Positions 26,113 through 34,728 of a stretch of DNA of 47,065 nt are shown piece by piece (within the stretch, counting starts at the first letter, position 1; the number at the start of each line of letters is the position of its first letter). Source of the stretch: an uncultured Anaerobiospirillum sp. (GTDB lineage: Bacteria > Pseudomonadota > Gammaproteobacteria > Enterobacterales > Succinivibrionaceae); contig CALXOW010000022.1 of assembly GCA_944390115.1 (NCBI GenBank), forward strand, positions 1 through 47,065, in the 5' to 3' direction. The translations under genes were made by a program, and so were the position numbers. The notes under the pieces were generated by a model. That model did no database searches, had not been told where the DNA came from, and worked only from the letters and a program-made list of their open reading frames with translations.

Positions 26113-26849
26113 GCCCAACCAAGCGGGCATCCTGCACCAGCGCGCTGACCTATCAGCGCCGCGCTCCGGGGCTTAGCTTCAGCGCTTGGGTCAATAACTT
26201 CCGCATTCCGGGTGGTCTTATTAAGTTCACGTGGCGGCAAGTTCTGTAGCGTGTGCGCCGCCCATCAGAGCGGTAAGTTCTGAGAACGGCCAACTGCTGT
26301 GAGGGCGGAAAAAGAGCTCTGAGAACGGTGGAGCGGCTTCGAGGACAGGGGCTGAGCTCTGAAGACAGTGGAGCTGCTTTGAGGACTGGAGCAGGGCTCT
26401 AAGGACAGTGGGACGGTTCTGAGGAAAGGGGCTTTGCTCTGTGAACTGTGAAGCTGTTTTGAGGGCTGGAAAAGAGCTCTCAGGACAATGGGGCGGCTTC
26501 GAGGAAAAGGGGCTTAGCTTTAAGAACGGTGAGCTGCTTTGAGGGCGGGAGCCGAGCGCTCAGGACAATAGGGCGGGTTTAAAGGTTAGAGTTTCGCTCT
26601 GAGGACAGCGCAACGCTCTGAGGGCGGGCGAGGATTTCTGAGCAAAGGAGCGGCGCGGTGAGGGTAGGAAGGCTGAGGCGTTAAGTCTTGGCTCCTGCGC
26701 TCAGGGCGTGCGCTCATCGGGCTTTGGTGGAGCTGGGCTTAACCAAAGCATGTAGGTAATAGCGGCTTCGGCCGCTTTTGTTAGTTTGGTTTTGTGGTTT
26801 GCTGTGGCTCTTGTCCTGAGGGTGAGAGTCATTGGGCTTGTGGGTTGCT
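26113..26849. repeat. 40-bp minisatellite between regulator and kinase
   Basis: At least eight head-to-tail degenerate units of about 40 bp from 26290 to 26609. Unit boundaries are at 26290, 26330, 26370, 26410, 26450, 26490, about 26530 and 26570. Each unit has an alternating pattern of G-rich words: GGAGCGGCTTCGAGGACAGG then GGCTGAGCTCTGAAGACAGT. The two halves resemble each other, so the basic period may be 20 bp. A weaker unit follows to about 26640. The flanks (26113-26289 and 26641-26849) contain no gene. Confidence 0.8.
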
Positions 26850-28658
26850 ATGACTGAGATTAATGTGAATCAGCTAGCTGAAAATAATGAGCGCACGGCG
26901 CCGCCCCTCGGGGCTGGTGCGTCTGCGGCCCCGCAAGCTCAGTCAGCACCAGATAAGACCACGGCACCAGATAAAACCTCGGCGTCAGATAAGAGCAGCA
27001 CGGCTCCATCCAAAGGAAAAAATGAAGCTGAGGGCGCGCCGGAATCAGGTGAGTCCCGCTTGGGGCGCGGGCGCTTTGCCTTTATGCGCTCGCTGCAATT
27101 TCGCCTGATGGTGATCTTCGTGGTGGTCGGCATGATCTTAACGGCCATCATGAGCGTCATGTCCTATAACCGCATGGTGCGCAGTGCCCAGCAATTCGTG
27201 GACGAAGAGCTCTCGCAGATTTCCTCGGTTGCCATCAACTACAACATGATTATCCCACGGCGCTGGGAAGCGCCTCGGCGCAATCACGAGCGCGTCTTGC
27301 GCTTACGCCAGCGCAATGGCTCGATTGTGCTTGAGTACTCCACCGTGCCCACCCCTGAGGGGCGGCCGGGCATGGGACCGGGACGCGGTATGGGCCGAGG
27401 CCAGCAGGCGCAAGAGAGCCTGACCCCATCGATTGTCGACCTCTACAAATTTAAGTACGACATCATCATTGCCCCGCTCTATGGGCGGCCTGGTGATGCG
27501 CTTTACATTCCACCTGGAGTGCCCGATGGCTTCTACACGGTAATCGTCGCCGATGAGCGCGTGCGCGCCTTCGTCGCGACCAATACCTTAGGCCAGCGCT
27601 TTGTGGTGGCCCGTCCGCTCGAGTCAATTGAGGGTATTACCCATCAGGCTTTATTAAGCTCGATTTGGCAGTTCTTAGGCGTCAATCTCATTATCATCCC
27701 GATTTTGATCTTGTCGGTGCGCCTGATGTTTGTCACCTTAAATCGCATTGCCAAGTCGCTCTACAAGCGCCGCGATGACGATTTAAGTCCGGTTATCTCC
27801 GACGAGCATATGGGCTTTGTCCCCTCGGAGCTTGATAGCTTTATCCTGGCCTTAAATCGCCTCTTCGTTAAAATCGACGAAGGTATCCAGTCCAAGCGCC
27901 GCTTTATTGCTGATGCCGCCCACGAGATGCGCACCCCGCTCACCGCGCTCTCGCTGCAAGCGGAGTCCCTCGCGCGCGAAGACTTACCTGAGAGTGCCCG
28001 CATTAAGGTTGAGAAGCTGCACCGCGCCATCTCGCGCGAGCGCGATTTGATGACCGCGCTCTTAACCCTGGCGCGTGAGCAGAATAAGGTCGAGATGACC
28101 TTAGAGACGATTGATATCTTCGATCTCTTTATCAAGCTCATCGAGGACCAAGGCTTATTAGCTGACGAAAAGGATATCGACTTAGGCGTCGAGGGCAAGG
28201 CCAACTACCAGATCGTGACCGACCGGATGCGTCTGATGCGCGTGATGTCGAACTTAGTCTCCAATGCCATCAAGTACACTCCACGCGGCGGCCGCATCAA
28301 TCTGATGGCCGAGCCGTTAAGCGACGGGCGCTTACGCCTGACAGTGCAAGATGATGGTCCAGGTATCCCTGAAGAGCAAATTGGCCACATCTTAGAGCCA
28401 TTCTACCGCGTGCACGGCGACCGCTCCGAGATTCAAGGCACGGGCCTGGGCCTGGCTATTGTCAAAGCCAGCTGTGACTCGATCAAGGCCGACTTAAAAT
28501 TTGCCAATGTCGCCCCGCATGGCCTGAGCGTCACGGTCGACCTGCCTAACTTAGACCCTAAGACTAAGGACGTAGCCGCGCCAACGGCCGGAACCAAGAA
28601 TGCTAAGACTACCGGAGCTAAGGTCACCGTCGAGCCTAAAGGTACGGCCAAGGCTTAA
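26850..28658 (+). CDS. qseC: sensor histidine kinase, QseC-like
   Basis: A 602-residue inner-membrane sensor. The N-terminal cytoplasmic part is unusually long (about 75 residues) and low in complexity (repeats of PDKT/SDKS). Membrane helices at about 84-103 and 272-295 enclose a periplasmic sensor with an odd Gly/Met/Arg-rich loop (GMGPGRGMGRG). Then comes the dimerisation box FIADAAHEMRTPL with phospho-acceptor His358, followed by N box NLVSNAIKYTP, G1 DDGPGIP, F box FYRV and G2 GTGLGLAI. The C-terminus carries an Ala/Thr/Lys tail. I use ATG 26850 over an upstream TTG. Partner of the regulator at 25399-26112. Confidence 0.86.
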   Translation: MTEINVNQLAENNERTAPPLGAGASAAPQAQSAPDKTTAPDKTSASDKSSTAPSKGKNEAEGAPESGESRLGRGRFAFMRSLQFRLMVIFVVVGMILTAIMSVMSYNRMVRSAQQFVDEELSQISSVAINYNMIIPRRWEAPRRNHERVLRLRQRNGSIVLEYSTVPTPEGRPGMGPGRGMGRGQQAQESLTPSIVDLYKFKYDIIIAPLYGRPGDALYIPPGVPDGFYTVIVADERVRAFVATNTLGQRFVVARPLESIEGITHQALLSSIWQFLGVNLIIIPILILSVRLMFVTLNRIAKSLYKRRDDDLSPVISDEHMGFVPSELDSFILALNRLFVKIDEGIQSKRRFIADAAHEMRTPLTALSLQAESLAREDLPESARIKVEKLHRAISRERDLMTALLTLAREQNKVEMTLETIDIFDLFIKLIEDQGLLADEKDIDLGVEGKANYQIVTDRMRLMRVMSNLVSNAIKYTPRGGRINLMAEPLSDGRLRLTVQDDGPGIPEEQIGHILEPFYRVHGDRSEIQGTGLGLAIVKASCDSIKADLKFANVAPHGLSVTVDLPNLDPKTKDVAAPTAGTKNAKTTGAKVTVEPKGTAKA

Positions 28659-28815
28659 GGCTTTCGCCCAGGACCCAGCCCAGGAAGCCGTCCAGGAACC
28701 GGCCCAGGTTTAAGCTGGCTCAGGCTTTCGCCCAGGAACCGACCTCGGCGGTCGCTCAGGGCACAATTAATGCTCGAAGTGCACGCACTAACTAACACAA
28801 ATTAGGAGAGCAGGG

Positions 28816-29019
28816 ATGAGTCTAGAAAAGCAATTTGCTGAAGAGCTCTTCGGCTGTAGTCCGATCAATCCGGTCTCATGCAAGAATTGCCGGTATGTGA
28901 TTGGTCCCTATCGCTCGGCACGCTGTCAAGTCTATCCTCGGAATAAGCCCGATGATATCTACTGCGAAGGTAAGCCCTGTCCTTTTCAGAAGCCGTTAGA
29001 AGGCCCGCAAGAGGACTAA
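28816..29019 (+). CDS. small Cys-rich protein (copy 1)
   Basis: A 67-residue protein with five Cys in the pattern FGC-x-PINP-x2-C-x-NC, then C in ARCQVYP, and PCP near the end (six counting the C in YCEG). The spacing suggests a metal (probably zinc) or disulfide knot. It resembles small conserved proteins of gut bacteria with a CKNC ... C-x2-YP ... KPDD ... CP pattern, of unknown function. TTAGGAGAG precedes the ATG. It is paralogous to 29453-29665; the two are separated by 433 bp containing a 66-bp repeat. Confidence 0.7.
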   Translation: MSLEKQFAEELFGCSPINPVSCKNCRYVIGPYRSARCQVYPRNKPDDIYCEGKPCPFQKPLEGPQED

Positions 29020-29452
29020 GCGCTCAGCTTGCGGCAGCTGGCCCCTAGGGCCGCAGTCTCAGAAGGTGCGGTCTCGCAGGAGCGGCTTAGAGTGCCCTGC
29101 CCCTAACGTGCCGCCCAGAGTGTGCGGTCTATCAGTAGATGCTTAGAGAGCGCGCTAGAAGTTGCGGCTCATAACTCAAAGGCTGCGGCTTAGGGCGCCG
29201 GAGCTCAGGTCATAGTCGCGTCTAAAGGCGCGGCTCATAACTCAAAGGCTGCGGCTCAGAGCACCAGAGCTCAGGTCACAGTTGCGTCTAAAGGCGCGGC
29301 CCAGAGCAGCAAGGCTTAAAGCCCAATGGCTCTAAGGTTGCGGACCCAGCCATGGCCCGGCCCAGGCTTTGGCTTGAGGCCCGGCTCAGGCTTAACTAGG
29401 CTTAAGGAATCTCAGGCGCAGGCACTAAGCAACACAAAAGAGGAGAGAGGGG
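29020..29452. repeat. 66-bp direct repeat between Cys-rich genes
   Basis: Two copies of a 66-bp unit, 29164-29229 and 29230-29295, roughly 85-90% alike by eye, each beginning GCGGCTCATAACTCAAAGGC and ending GCGTCTAAAGGC. Diverged fragments (GGTGCGGTCT, GTGTGCGGTCT) extend upstream to about 29060. No gene is seen in the gap. Confidence 0.8.
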
Positions 29453-29665
29453 ATGCGTGAGAATAGGTGGGCCCAAGAGCGCTTTGGTTGTAATCCGATT
29501 AACCCGGCTGCGTGCCAGAATTGTAAGCTCGTGATTGGGTACTATCGATCGGCGCACTGTCAGGTCTATCCAGAACAGGGCAGCCGCCTCAAACCTGATG
29601 ATGTCTATTACTGGGGCCAGCCCTGCCCGTATCAGCAGCCCTTAGATGAGCCCGAGACGCCTTAA
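29453..29665 (+). CDS. small Cys-rich protein (copy 2)
   Basis: A 70-residue paralogue of 28816-29019 sharing FGC-PINP-C-NC, IG-YRSA-CQVYP, KPDD-Y and G-PCP-Q-PL. Compared with copy 1 it lost one Cys (YYWG for YCEG) and gained four residues before KPDD. A GAGGAGAGAGG site precedes the ATG. The core four Cys plus the CP Cys are retained, which argues for selection on the fold. Function unknown. Confidence 0.7.
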   Translation: MRENRWAQERFGCNPINPAACQNCKLVIGYYRSAHCQVYPEQGSRLKPDDVYYWGQPCPYQQPLDEPETP

Positions 29666-30084
29666 GCGCGGCGCCTCGGGCCCCCAGCTCTTGGATAAAC
29701 TGTTAGTTAATCAGGCACGCGGTACGGGGTGGCGCTTGAGCCTTGGCGTCTTTAATGGGGCGCTCGGCAGTAGCCCAACGCATTGGGCTGCGCGCAAGTG
29801 GTGTAGGAGACACGGGCGCGGTAGAGCTTGATGCGGCCGGGCGCGCATTGATGGGCCGAGCGCGCATTGATGCGGCGAGGCGCGCCCCAACCAGAAAAAT
29901 AAAAACAGCGTGGCGGCGCGGGGACGCGGTGCGCAGGCTGGTGGTTTTGCTTGGTGGTGAGCGCTTATTTGGTGATATATCTAAGAAAATCTAGTGGCGG
30001 CACGTTGGAGCGCGTGCTGCTCGGAGGAGCGCTCAGCATCAGGCGGGGATGAGTCAGGCTAGTTTTTGGGGCTGGACTTGATGC
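29666..30084. other. intergenic, no gene seen
   Basis: GC-rich sequence with several overlapping open frames in all registers but no ribosome binding sites or recognisable products. A repeated GGGC/CGCGCATTGATG word occurs at about 29838-29880. Confidence 0.45.
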
Positions 30085-30391
30085 GTTTTTTGTTGAGCGA
30101 AAGGTGGGCGCCAAAGGGCTGGTGGTGCGGGCGCGGATGTAATTACGGTAACTCAACAAAAAGTGTGATGAGTTAAATGGGGTGGCTGGCACTAAAAGCG
30201 GCATTTTTACTGGGTTGGGCGGTGTTGAGTGAGCTTGCTTTTTGTTGAGCTTGTCAAAAGTTTGATTTAGCTCAACAAAATCTTGACTAACTCACTTTAC
30301 AATCGCTTTAGTCAAATGAGTGAGCGCCCTACTTTTTGTTTATTTTCAGGCATGCTCATCCTCTCATTTCAGTCGTGCTTTTGTTGAGGAA
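30085..30391 (+). promoter_or_regulatory. cluster of TTTTGTTGAG boxes before ridA-dsdXA
   Basis: The decamer TTTTGTTGAG or its complement occurs five times in 300 bp: 30085-30098 (+), 30152-30162 (complement), 30237-30251 (+), 30269-30280 (complement) and about 30379-30389 (+, overlapping the ridA ribosome binding site). The third and fourth form a perfect 12-bp inverted repeat TTTTGTTGAGCT / AGCTCAACAAAA. This is a strong candidate operator set, perhaps for the regulator at 34729-35424. A TACAAT at 30298-30303 could be a -10. Confidence 0.6.
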
Positions 30392-30397
30392 GTCTTT

Positions 30398-30985
30398 ATG
30401 AAAGAGCCAATCACTTCGCCTCAGGCCCCTGCTGCGATCGGTCCGTACAGTGCCGCTATCACCACTGGTTCCCTGATTTTCGTTTCCGGCCAGCTTCCTA
30501 TTAACCCAGCTACCGGTGAGATGCCTCCTAAAAGTAACAAAAAAGGTGATAAGCTAAGCAGACAATATCAGTAGATTGGCTTATATAAGCCTCAAACAAG
30601 GTGTAATTATATAAAATCAACCAATCATCCTAGTAATTTGGGTGGAAGTTGCCATATAGCCAAAGTTTCGCTTACATATGAGCTTTTGGTTCAATGAACA
30701 CTAGACCATATCACCTTTTTAGTTACTTTTAGGATGCCTGAGGGGATCGCCGCTCAGACTGAGCAGTCGCTGTGCAATTTAAAGGCTCTGTTAGAGGCCG
30801 CTGGTTCGTCCGTCGATAAAGTCGTTAAGACCACGGTGTTCTTAGCTGATATCAATGACTTTGCTGCCATGAACGAGGTTTATGGCAAGGTCTTCACCGC
30901 ACCATTCCCAACCCGCAGTGCTTTTGCGGTAGCCGCTCTGCCTAAGGGTGCTCTGGTTGAGATTGAGTGTATCGCGCTGGCTTAA
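30398..30985 (+). pseudogene. ridA: ridA split by a MITE-like insertion
   Basis: Reactive-intermediate deaminase: hydrolyses 2-aminoacrylate and related enamines released by PLP enzymes. Codons 1-43 (30398-30526, [27 protein letters not shown]) and the remaining 81 codons (30740-30985, TVFLADINDF, TRSAFAVAALP, EIECIALA) join in frame to a normal 124-residue RidA once the 207-bp insert and one target-site copy are removed. As it stands, the 5' part reads 17 codons into the insert to TAG. The 3' part could only start at the duplicated ATG of the target site (30734). It sits 135 bp before dsdX. GAGGAAG precedes the original ATG. The conserved Arg and Glu of the active site are intact in the 3' part, so the loss is recent. 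Confidence 0.9.
30527..30733 (+). mobile_element. 207-bp MITE-like element, copy A
   Basis: AT-rich element with terminal inverted repeats of 25 bp (24 matching) that begin CCTAAAAGTAAC and end GGTGATA on each inward side. It is flanked by a 6-bp target duplication ATGCCT (30521-30526 and 30734-30739). It carries no coding sequence and has an internal palindrome GGCTTATATAAGCC. It is identical over all 207 bases to the inverted copy at 42371-42577. The transposase must be supplied elsewhere; 6-bp duplications with C-ending termini occur in the IS1634 group, but that link is only a guess. Confidence 0.9.
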
Positions 30986-31120
30986 GACCCTGGTTTAAAG
31001 CGCGGGCTTAGGCTTAAGCCGCGCGGCGGCAGCAAGGCATAGCGTTGCGCCTATGGCGCTGAGCTGCCGCCATACTCGGGCTTACTTCTCTTTTCCTATC
31101 CCCTTAATCGGAGGCACTCT

Positions 31121-32458
31121 ATGGCTCCTGATGTCTTTATTATCGGCACATTGGTGACCAGCATCTTGCTCATCATCGTGTCGATCGTCAAATTCAAGCT
31201 GCACCCGTTCTTGGCCCTGATGCTCGCCAGCTTCTATGTGGGCCTGTTGATGCAGATGAAGCCGAATGATTTGCTGAGCGCGATCGAAAACGGTATCGGT
31301 GGCACCTTGGGCTTCTTAGCTGCCATCATTGGTCTGGGCACAATCTTAGGCAAGATGCTTGAGGTTTCGGGCGCGGCGGAAAAAATCGGTATTACCCTGT
31401 TGCGCAGCCGCTTCTTAAAGCCTGATGTCATCATGGTCATTGTGGGCTTGATCTGCGGTATCACCCTCTTCGTTGAGGTCGGTGTGGTGCTGCTCATTCC
31501 GCTCGCGTTCTCAATTGCCAAGAAGACCAATACCTCGCTCTTAAAGCTTGCCATTCCACTGTGCACGGCCTTAATGGCAGTACACTGCATCGTACCGCCA
31601 CATCCAGCCGCCTTATTCGTCACCAATCAATTAAAGGCCGATATTGGCACCGTGATTGTCGCGGGCTTAGCTGTAGGCTTAGTTGCTTCCTTAGTGGGCG
31701 GTCCATTATTCCTGCGCTTGCTCAAGGACAAGGTGCCATTCAAGAAGGTGCCTGATGAGTTTGCCGATCTGAAGGTCCGTGAGGAAAGCGAGCTGCCAGG
31801 CTTAGGCGTCACCTTGTTCTGCATTTTCTTGCCAATCGCCTTAATGCTGATCAAGACCGTGGCCCAGTTTAACGTCGATAACAACTCGAGCTTCTATCTC
31901 TTCTTAGAGTTCGTGGGCAATCCAATCACGGCCTTATTCTTGGCGGCCTTCTGTGCCTACTATCTGCTCGGCCTCAAGCGCAAGATGACGATGAGCGAGT
32001 TGCTAACTCACACTGAGGGCTGCTTCTCCTCGATTGCCAATATTCTCTTGATCATCGGTGCCGGTGGTGCTTTCAATGGCATCTTAAGCGCCAGCGGTAT
32101 CAGCGATGGCTTAGCTCAGATCTTAGCTAACCTCGACATGCATCCAATCTTGCTTGCTTGGTTAGTGGCGATCATCCTCCACGCCGCTGTCGGCTCGGCC
32201 ACGGTAGCGATGATGGGTGCAACTGCCATTGTCCAACCAATGCTCGCGCTGTATCCGCAAATTAGCCCTGAGATTATCACCTTGGCCATCGGTTCGGGCG
32301 CTATTGGCTGCACCATTGTCACCGACTCGCTGTTCTGGTTAGTAAAGCAATACTGCGGTGCTACCATGAACGAGATCTTGAAGTACTACACCACTGCCAC
32401 CTTAATCGCCTCAGTGGTCGCCTTAGGCGGTACCTTTGCCTTGTCTACCGTGATTTAA
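31121..32458 (+). CDS. dsdX: GntP-family permease, D-serine transporter DsdX-like
   Basis: A 445-residue inner-membrane carrier (the same length as E. coli DsdX) with about 12 hydrophobic spans. GntP-family signs are KFKLHPFLALMLAS near the N-terminus, the conserved LFVEVGVVLLIPLAF and the HCIVPPHPAAL segment, and GSATVAMMGATAI with TDSLFWLVKQY near the C-terminus. Gluconate permeases are close relatives; the D-serine role rests on dsdA lying 17 bp downstream. GGAGG precedes the ATG. Confidence 0.88.
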   Translation: MAPDVFIIGTLVTSILLIIVSIVKFKLHPFLALMLASFYVGLLMQMKPNDLLSAIENGIGGTLGFLAAIIGLGTILGKMLEVSGAAEKIGITLLRSRFLKPDVIMVIVGLICGITLFVEVGVVLLIPLAFSIAKKTNTSLLKLAIPLCTALMAVHCIVPPHPAALFVTNQLKADIGTVIVAGLAVGLVASLVGGPLFLRLLKDKVPFKKVPDEFADLKVREESELPGLGVTLFCIFLPIALMLIKTVAQFNVDNNSSFYLFLEFVGNPITALFLAAFCAYYLLGLKRKMTMSELLTHTEGCFSSIANILLIIGAGGAFNGILSASGISDGLAQILANLDMHPILLAWLVAIILHAAVGSATVAMMGATAIVQPMLALYPQISPEIITLAIGSGAIGCTIVTDSLFWLVKQYCGATMNEILKYYTTATLIASVVALGGTFALSTVI

Positions 32459-32475
32459 TGTAAGGAGTTAACACT

Positions 32476-33825
32476 ATGAGTCTGACCCAAGATAAGATCG
32501 ACGCACTCATTGCCTCCCATCCTTTGATCCAAAGCTTGGTCAAGCTGGAGGAAGTCAGCTGGTTTAACCCAGCTATCACGTCGAGCAGCACCGCCGCCGG
32601 TATGACCAAGGTCGGCTTAGGCCCTGATGACATCCAAGACGCCTCCGAGCGCTTAACTCGCTTTGCTGCCTATCTGCGCAAGGCCTTCCCTGAGACTGAG
32701 GCCTCCGGCGGCATCATTGAGTCGGTGGTTCGTCCGATCCCTAAGATGCAGCAGGCCTTAAACGAGCGCTATGGCTTGAACCTCAAGGGCAAGCTGTGGT
32801 TAAAGCAGGATAGCCATCTGCCGATTTCCGGCTCGATCAAGGCCCGTGGCGGTATCTACGAGGTGCTCAAGCACGCTGAAGATTTAGCCATCAAGGCCGG
32901 TCTGCTCAAGTACGACGACGATTATGCCAAGCTCTTCTCCGACGAGTTCCGCAAGTTCTTTAGCCAGTACAGCATTGCGGTGGGCTCAACCGGTAACCTC
33001 GGTCTGTCGATTGGCATTATGAGCGCCAAGCTGGGCTTTAAGGTTAGCGTCCACATGTCCGCTGATGCCCGCGAGTGGAAGAAGAATAAGCTGCGTCAGT
33101 GCGGCGTTAACGTAGTGGAGTATCAAACCGACTACAGTGTGGCCGTAGCTAACGGCCGTGAGCAGGCTAAGAGCGATCCAACTTGCTTCTTCATTGACGA
33201 TGAGAACTCGCGCACCTTGTTCTTAGGTTACTCGGTCGCCGGTGGTCGTCTTAAGGCGCAATTTGAGGAGTTAGGGGTCAAGGTTGATGAGCAGCACCCT
33301 CTATTTGTCTACCTGCCATGCGGCGTCGGTGGTGGTCCTGGTGGCGTCGCCTTTGGCTTAAAGAACGCCTATGGCGATAACGTGCACTGCTTCTTTGCCG
33401 AGCCAACCCATTCTCCATGCATGATCTTAGGTGTCTACACCGGCTTGCATGAGGGCATCAGCGTCCAAGATATCGGCATCGATAACTTAACCGCTGCTGA
33501 CGGTCTGGCAGTCGGCCGCCCATCGGGCTTTGTCGGCCACGCCATGGAGGGCCTGATCGACGGCTATTACACCTTGACCGACGAAGAGATGTACAAGCTC
33601 CTGTCCCTGTTAGATCAAACCGAGGGCATTCGCTTAGAGCCATCAGCTTTAGCCGGTATGCCAGGCATTGCCCGCGTCCTGCAAAACGAGGAGTACTTAA
33701 AGCGCATGGGCTTTACCCCAGAGCAGCTTGAGAACGCCACTCACTTAGTTTGGGCTACCGGCGGCGGCATGGTACCTCCAGAGGAGATGGAGAAGTACTT
33801 AGCCAAGGGCGCCGAGCAAGCCTAA
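32476..33825 (+). CDS. dsdA: D-serine dehydratase
   Basis: PLP enzyme converting D-serine to pyruvate and ammonia through 2-aminoacrylate. The 449-residue product (442 in E. coli) keeps SGSIKARGG with the PLP lysine at 122, the phosphate-binding loop [20 protein letters not shown] and the C-terminal [15 protein letters not shown] precedes the ATG, and it is coupled to dsdX by a 17-bp gap. It protects against D-serine toxicity and allows its use as a carbon and nitrogen source. With ridA broken upstream, the enamine by-product would lack its usual scavenger unless another copy exists. Confidence 0.95.
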   Translation: MSLTQDKIDALIASHPLIQSLVKLEEVSWFNPAITSSSTAAGMTKVGLGPDDIQDASERLTRFAAYLRKAFPETEASGGIIESVVRPIPKMQQALNERYGLNLKGKLWLKQDSHLPISGSIKARGGIYEVLKHAEDLAIKAGLLKYDDDYAKLFSDEFRKFFSQYSIAVGSTGNLGLSIGIMSAKLGFKVSVHMSADAREWKKNKLRQCGVNVVEYQTDYSVAVANGREQAKSDPTCFFIDDENSRTLFLGYSVAGGRLKAQFEELGVKVDEQHPLFVYLPCGVGGGPGGVAFGLKNAYGDNVHCFFAEPTHSPCMILGVYTGLHEGISVQDIGIDNLTAADGLAVGRPSGFVGHAMEGLIDGYYTLTDEEMYKLLSLLDQTEGIRLEPSALAGMPGIARVLQNEEYLKRMGFTPEQLENATHLVWATGGGMVPPEEMEKYLAKGAEQA

Positions 33826-33876
33826 GCTGCACTCGACCTAACGTTGCACCAACATTCCTAGCTTAATTACACTCAC

Positions 33877-33953
33877 GCGCCTTGGTTGCAAGGCGCCCAA
33901 GCCCAGTTTCGCCGGAGAGCCAGCACACCACCCCAGCGCAACTGGGCTTTTTA
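33877..33953 (+). terminator. double hairpin terminator after dsdA
   Basis: The first stem is GCGCCTTG / CAAGGCGC (33877-33896, 4-nt loop). The second is AAGCCCAGTT / AACTGGGCTT (33899-33949) with a loop of about 31 nt and TTT after it. The second is the likely intrinsic terminator of the dsd operon. Confidence 0.7.
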
Positions 33954-34728
33954 GTTAGCTGCGCCTGAACGCAGCGCACCGCTCCCGCCTCGGGCTTGAG
34001 TCAGCGCGCACGCTGAGCGCAGAGCGAACCAAGAGCAAGGTTGGAAAAGAGGCCGGGCAAACCGAGCACGGGGTTGGAGCTGAGTGCCGGGTTGAGGATA
34101 GAGAGCTGCGTTTGAGCTGTGCGCGCAATTTGAGCCGAACGCAGGGCTTAAGGGCAGAGCGTGGCGTTTAAGCTGAGCGAGGAGTTGGAACCGAGCGCGG
34201 GATTGAGGGTAGAGAGCTGCGTCTGAGCCGAGCGCGGAGTTGGAGCCGAGCGCGGATTTGAGGGTAGATAAGAGGCGTTTAAGCTGAGCGTGAAGTTGGA
34301 GCCGAGTGCGGGCTTGAGGGCAAAGATGGGCGTTTAAGCTGAGCGTAGAGTTGGAGCCGAGCGCGGGCTTAAGGGCTGAGAGTGGCGTTTAAGCTGAGCG
34401 TAGAGTTGGAGCCCAGTGCGGAATTGAGGATAGAGAGCTGCGTTTGAGCTGAACGCGGAGTTGGAGCCAAGCGCGGTAAGGGCACTGAGTGGGCTGAGCA
34501 TGGAGTTTGAGCGCGCATGGAGCTGAGCGCGGTGTTGGGCTGGGTGGTGGCGCTTGGAGGAGAGCGCGGGTTATAAGTTCATCTTGAGAGAAAAGCTAAA
34601 ACAGGCCATACTTGCTATTTTGGTGCAGATATTTTCATCAGCCGGGGCAGCAAGCAGCTGAGCGTTCTGGGTGTTTGGATCTTGGGGCGCGACGGCGGGA
34701 TGGGAATTGAATTGCAGGAGGGAGAGGA
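33954..34728. repeat. 55-bp minisatellite before the regulator
   Basis: About eight degenerate units of 55 bp from 34073 to roughly 34500. Units start GTTGGAGC(C/T)GAG, pass through TTGAGG(A/G)TAGAGAGCTGCGTTTGAGC or GGCGTTTAAGC, and end near GAGCG-GGA. Several neighbours match at most positions; outer units are more diverged. A partial unit lies at 34039. The remaining flank (34510-34728) holds the regulator's promoter but no identifiable box. Confidence 0.8.

Noticed and set aside
26113-26849. Regular 40-bp repeats that might be a CRISPR array
   Set aside because: The units are continuous and degenerate without distinct spacers of constant length between identical repeats, and no cas genes are near.
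29646-29994. Overlapping plus-strand frames after the second Cys-rich gene
   Set aside because: Arg- and Gly-rich shadow translation in several registers, no ribosome binding sites.
30734-30985. An 83-residue open frame as a separate gene
   Set aside because: It is the 3' part of ridA; its ATG comes only from the duplicated target site and it lacks a proper ribosome binding site.
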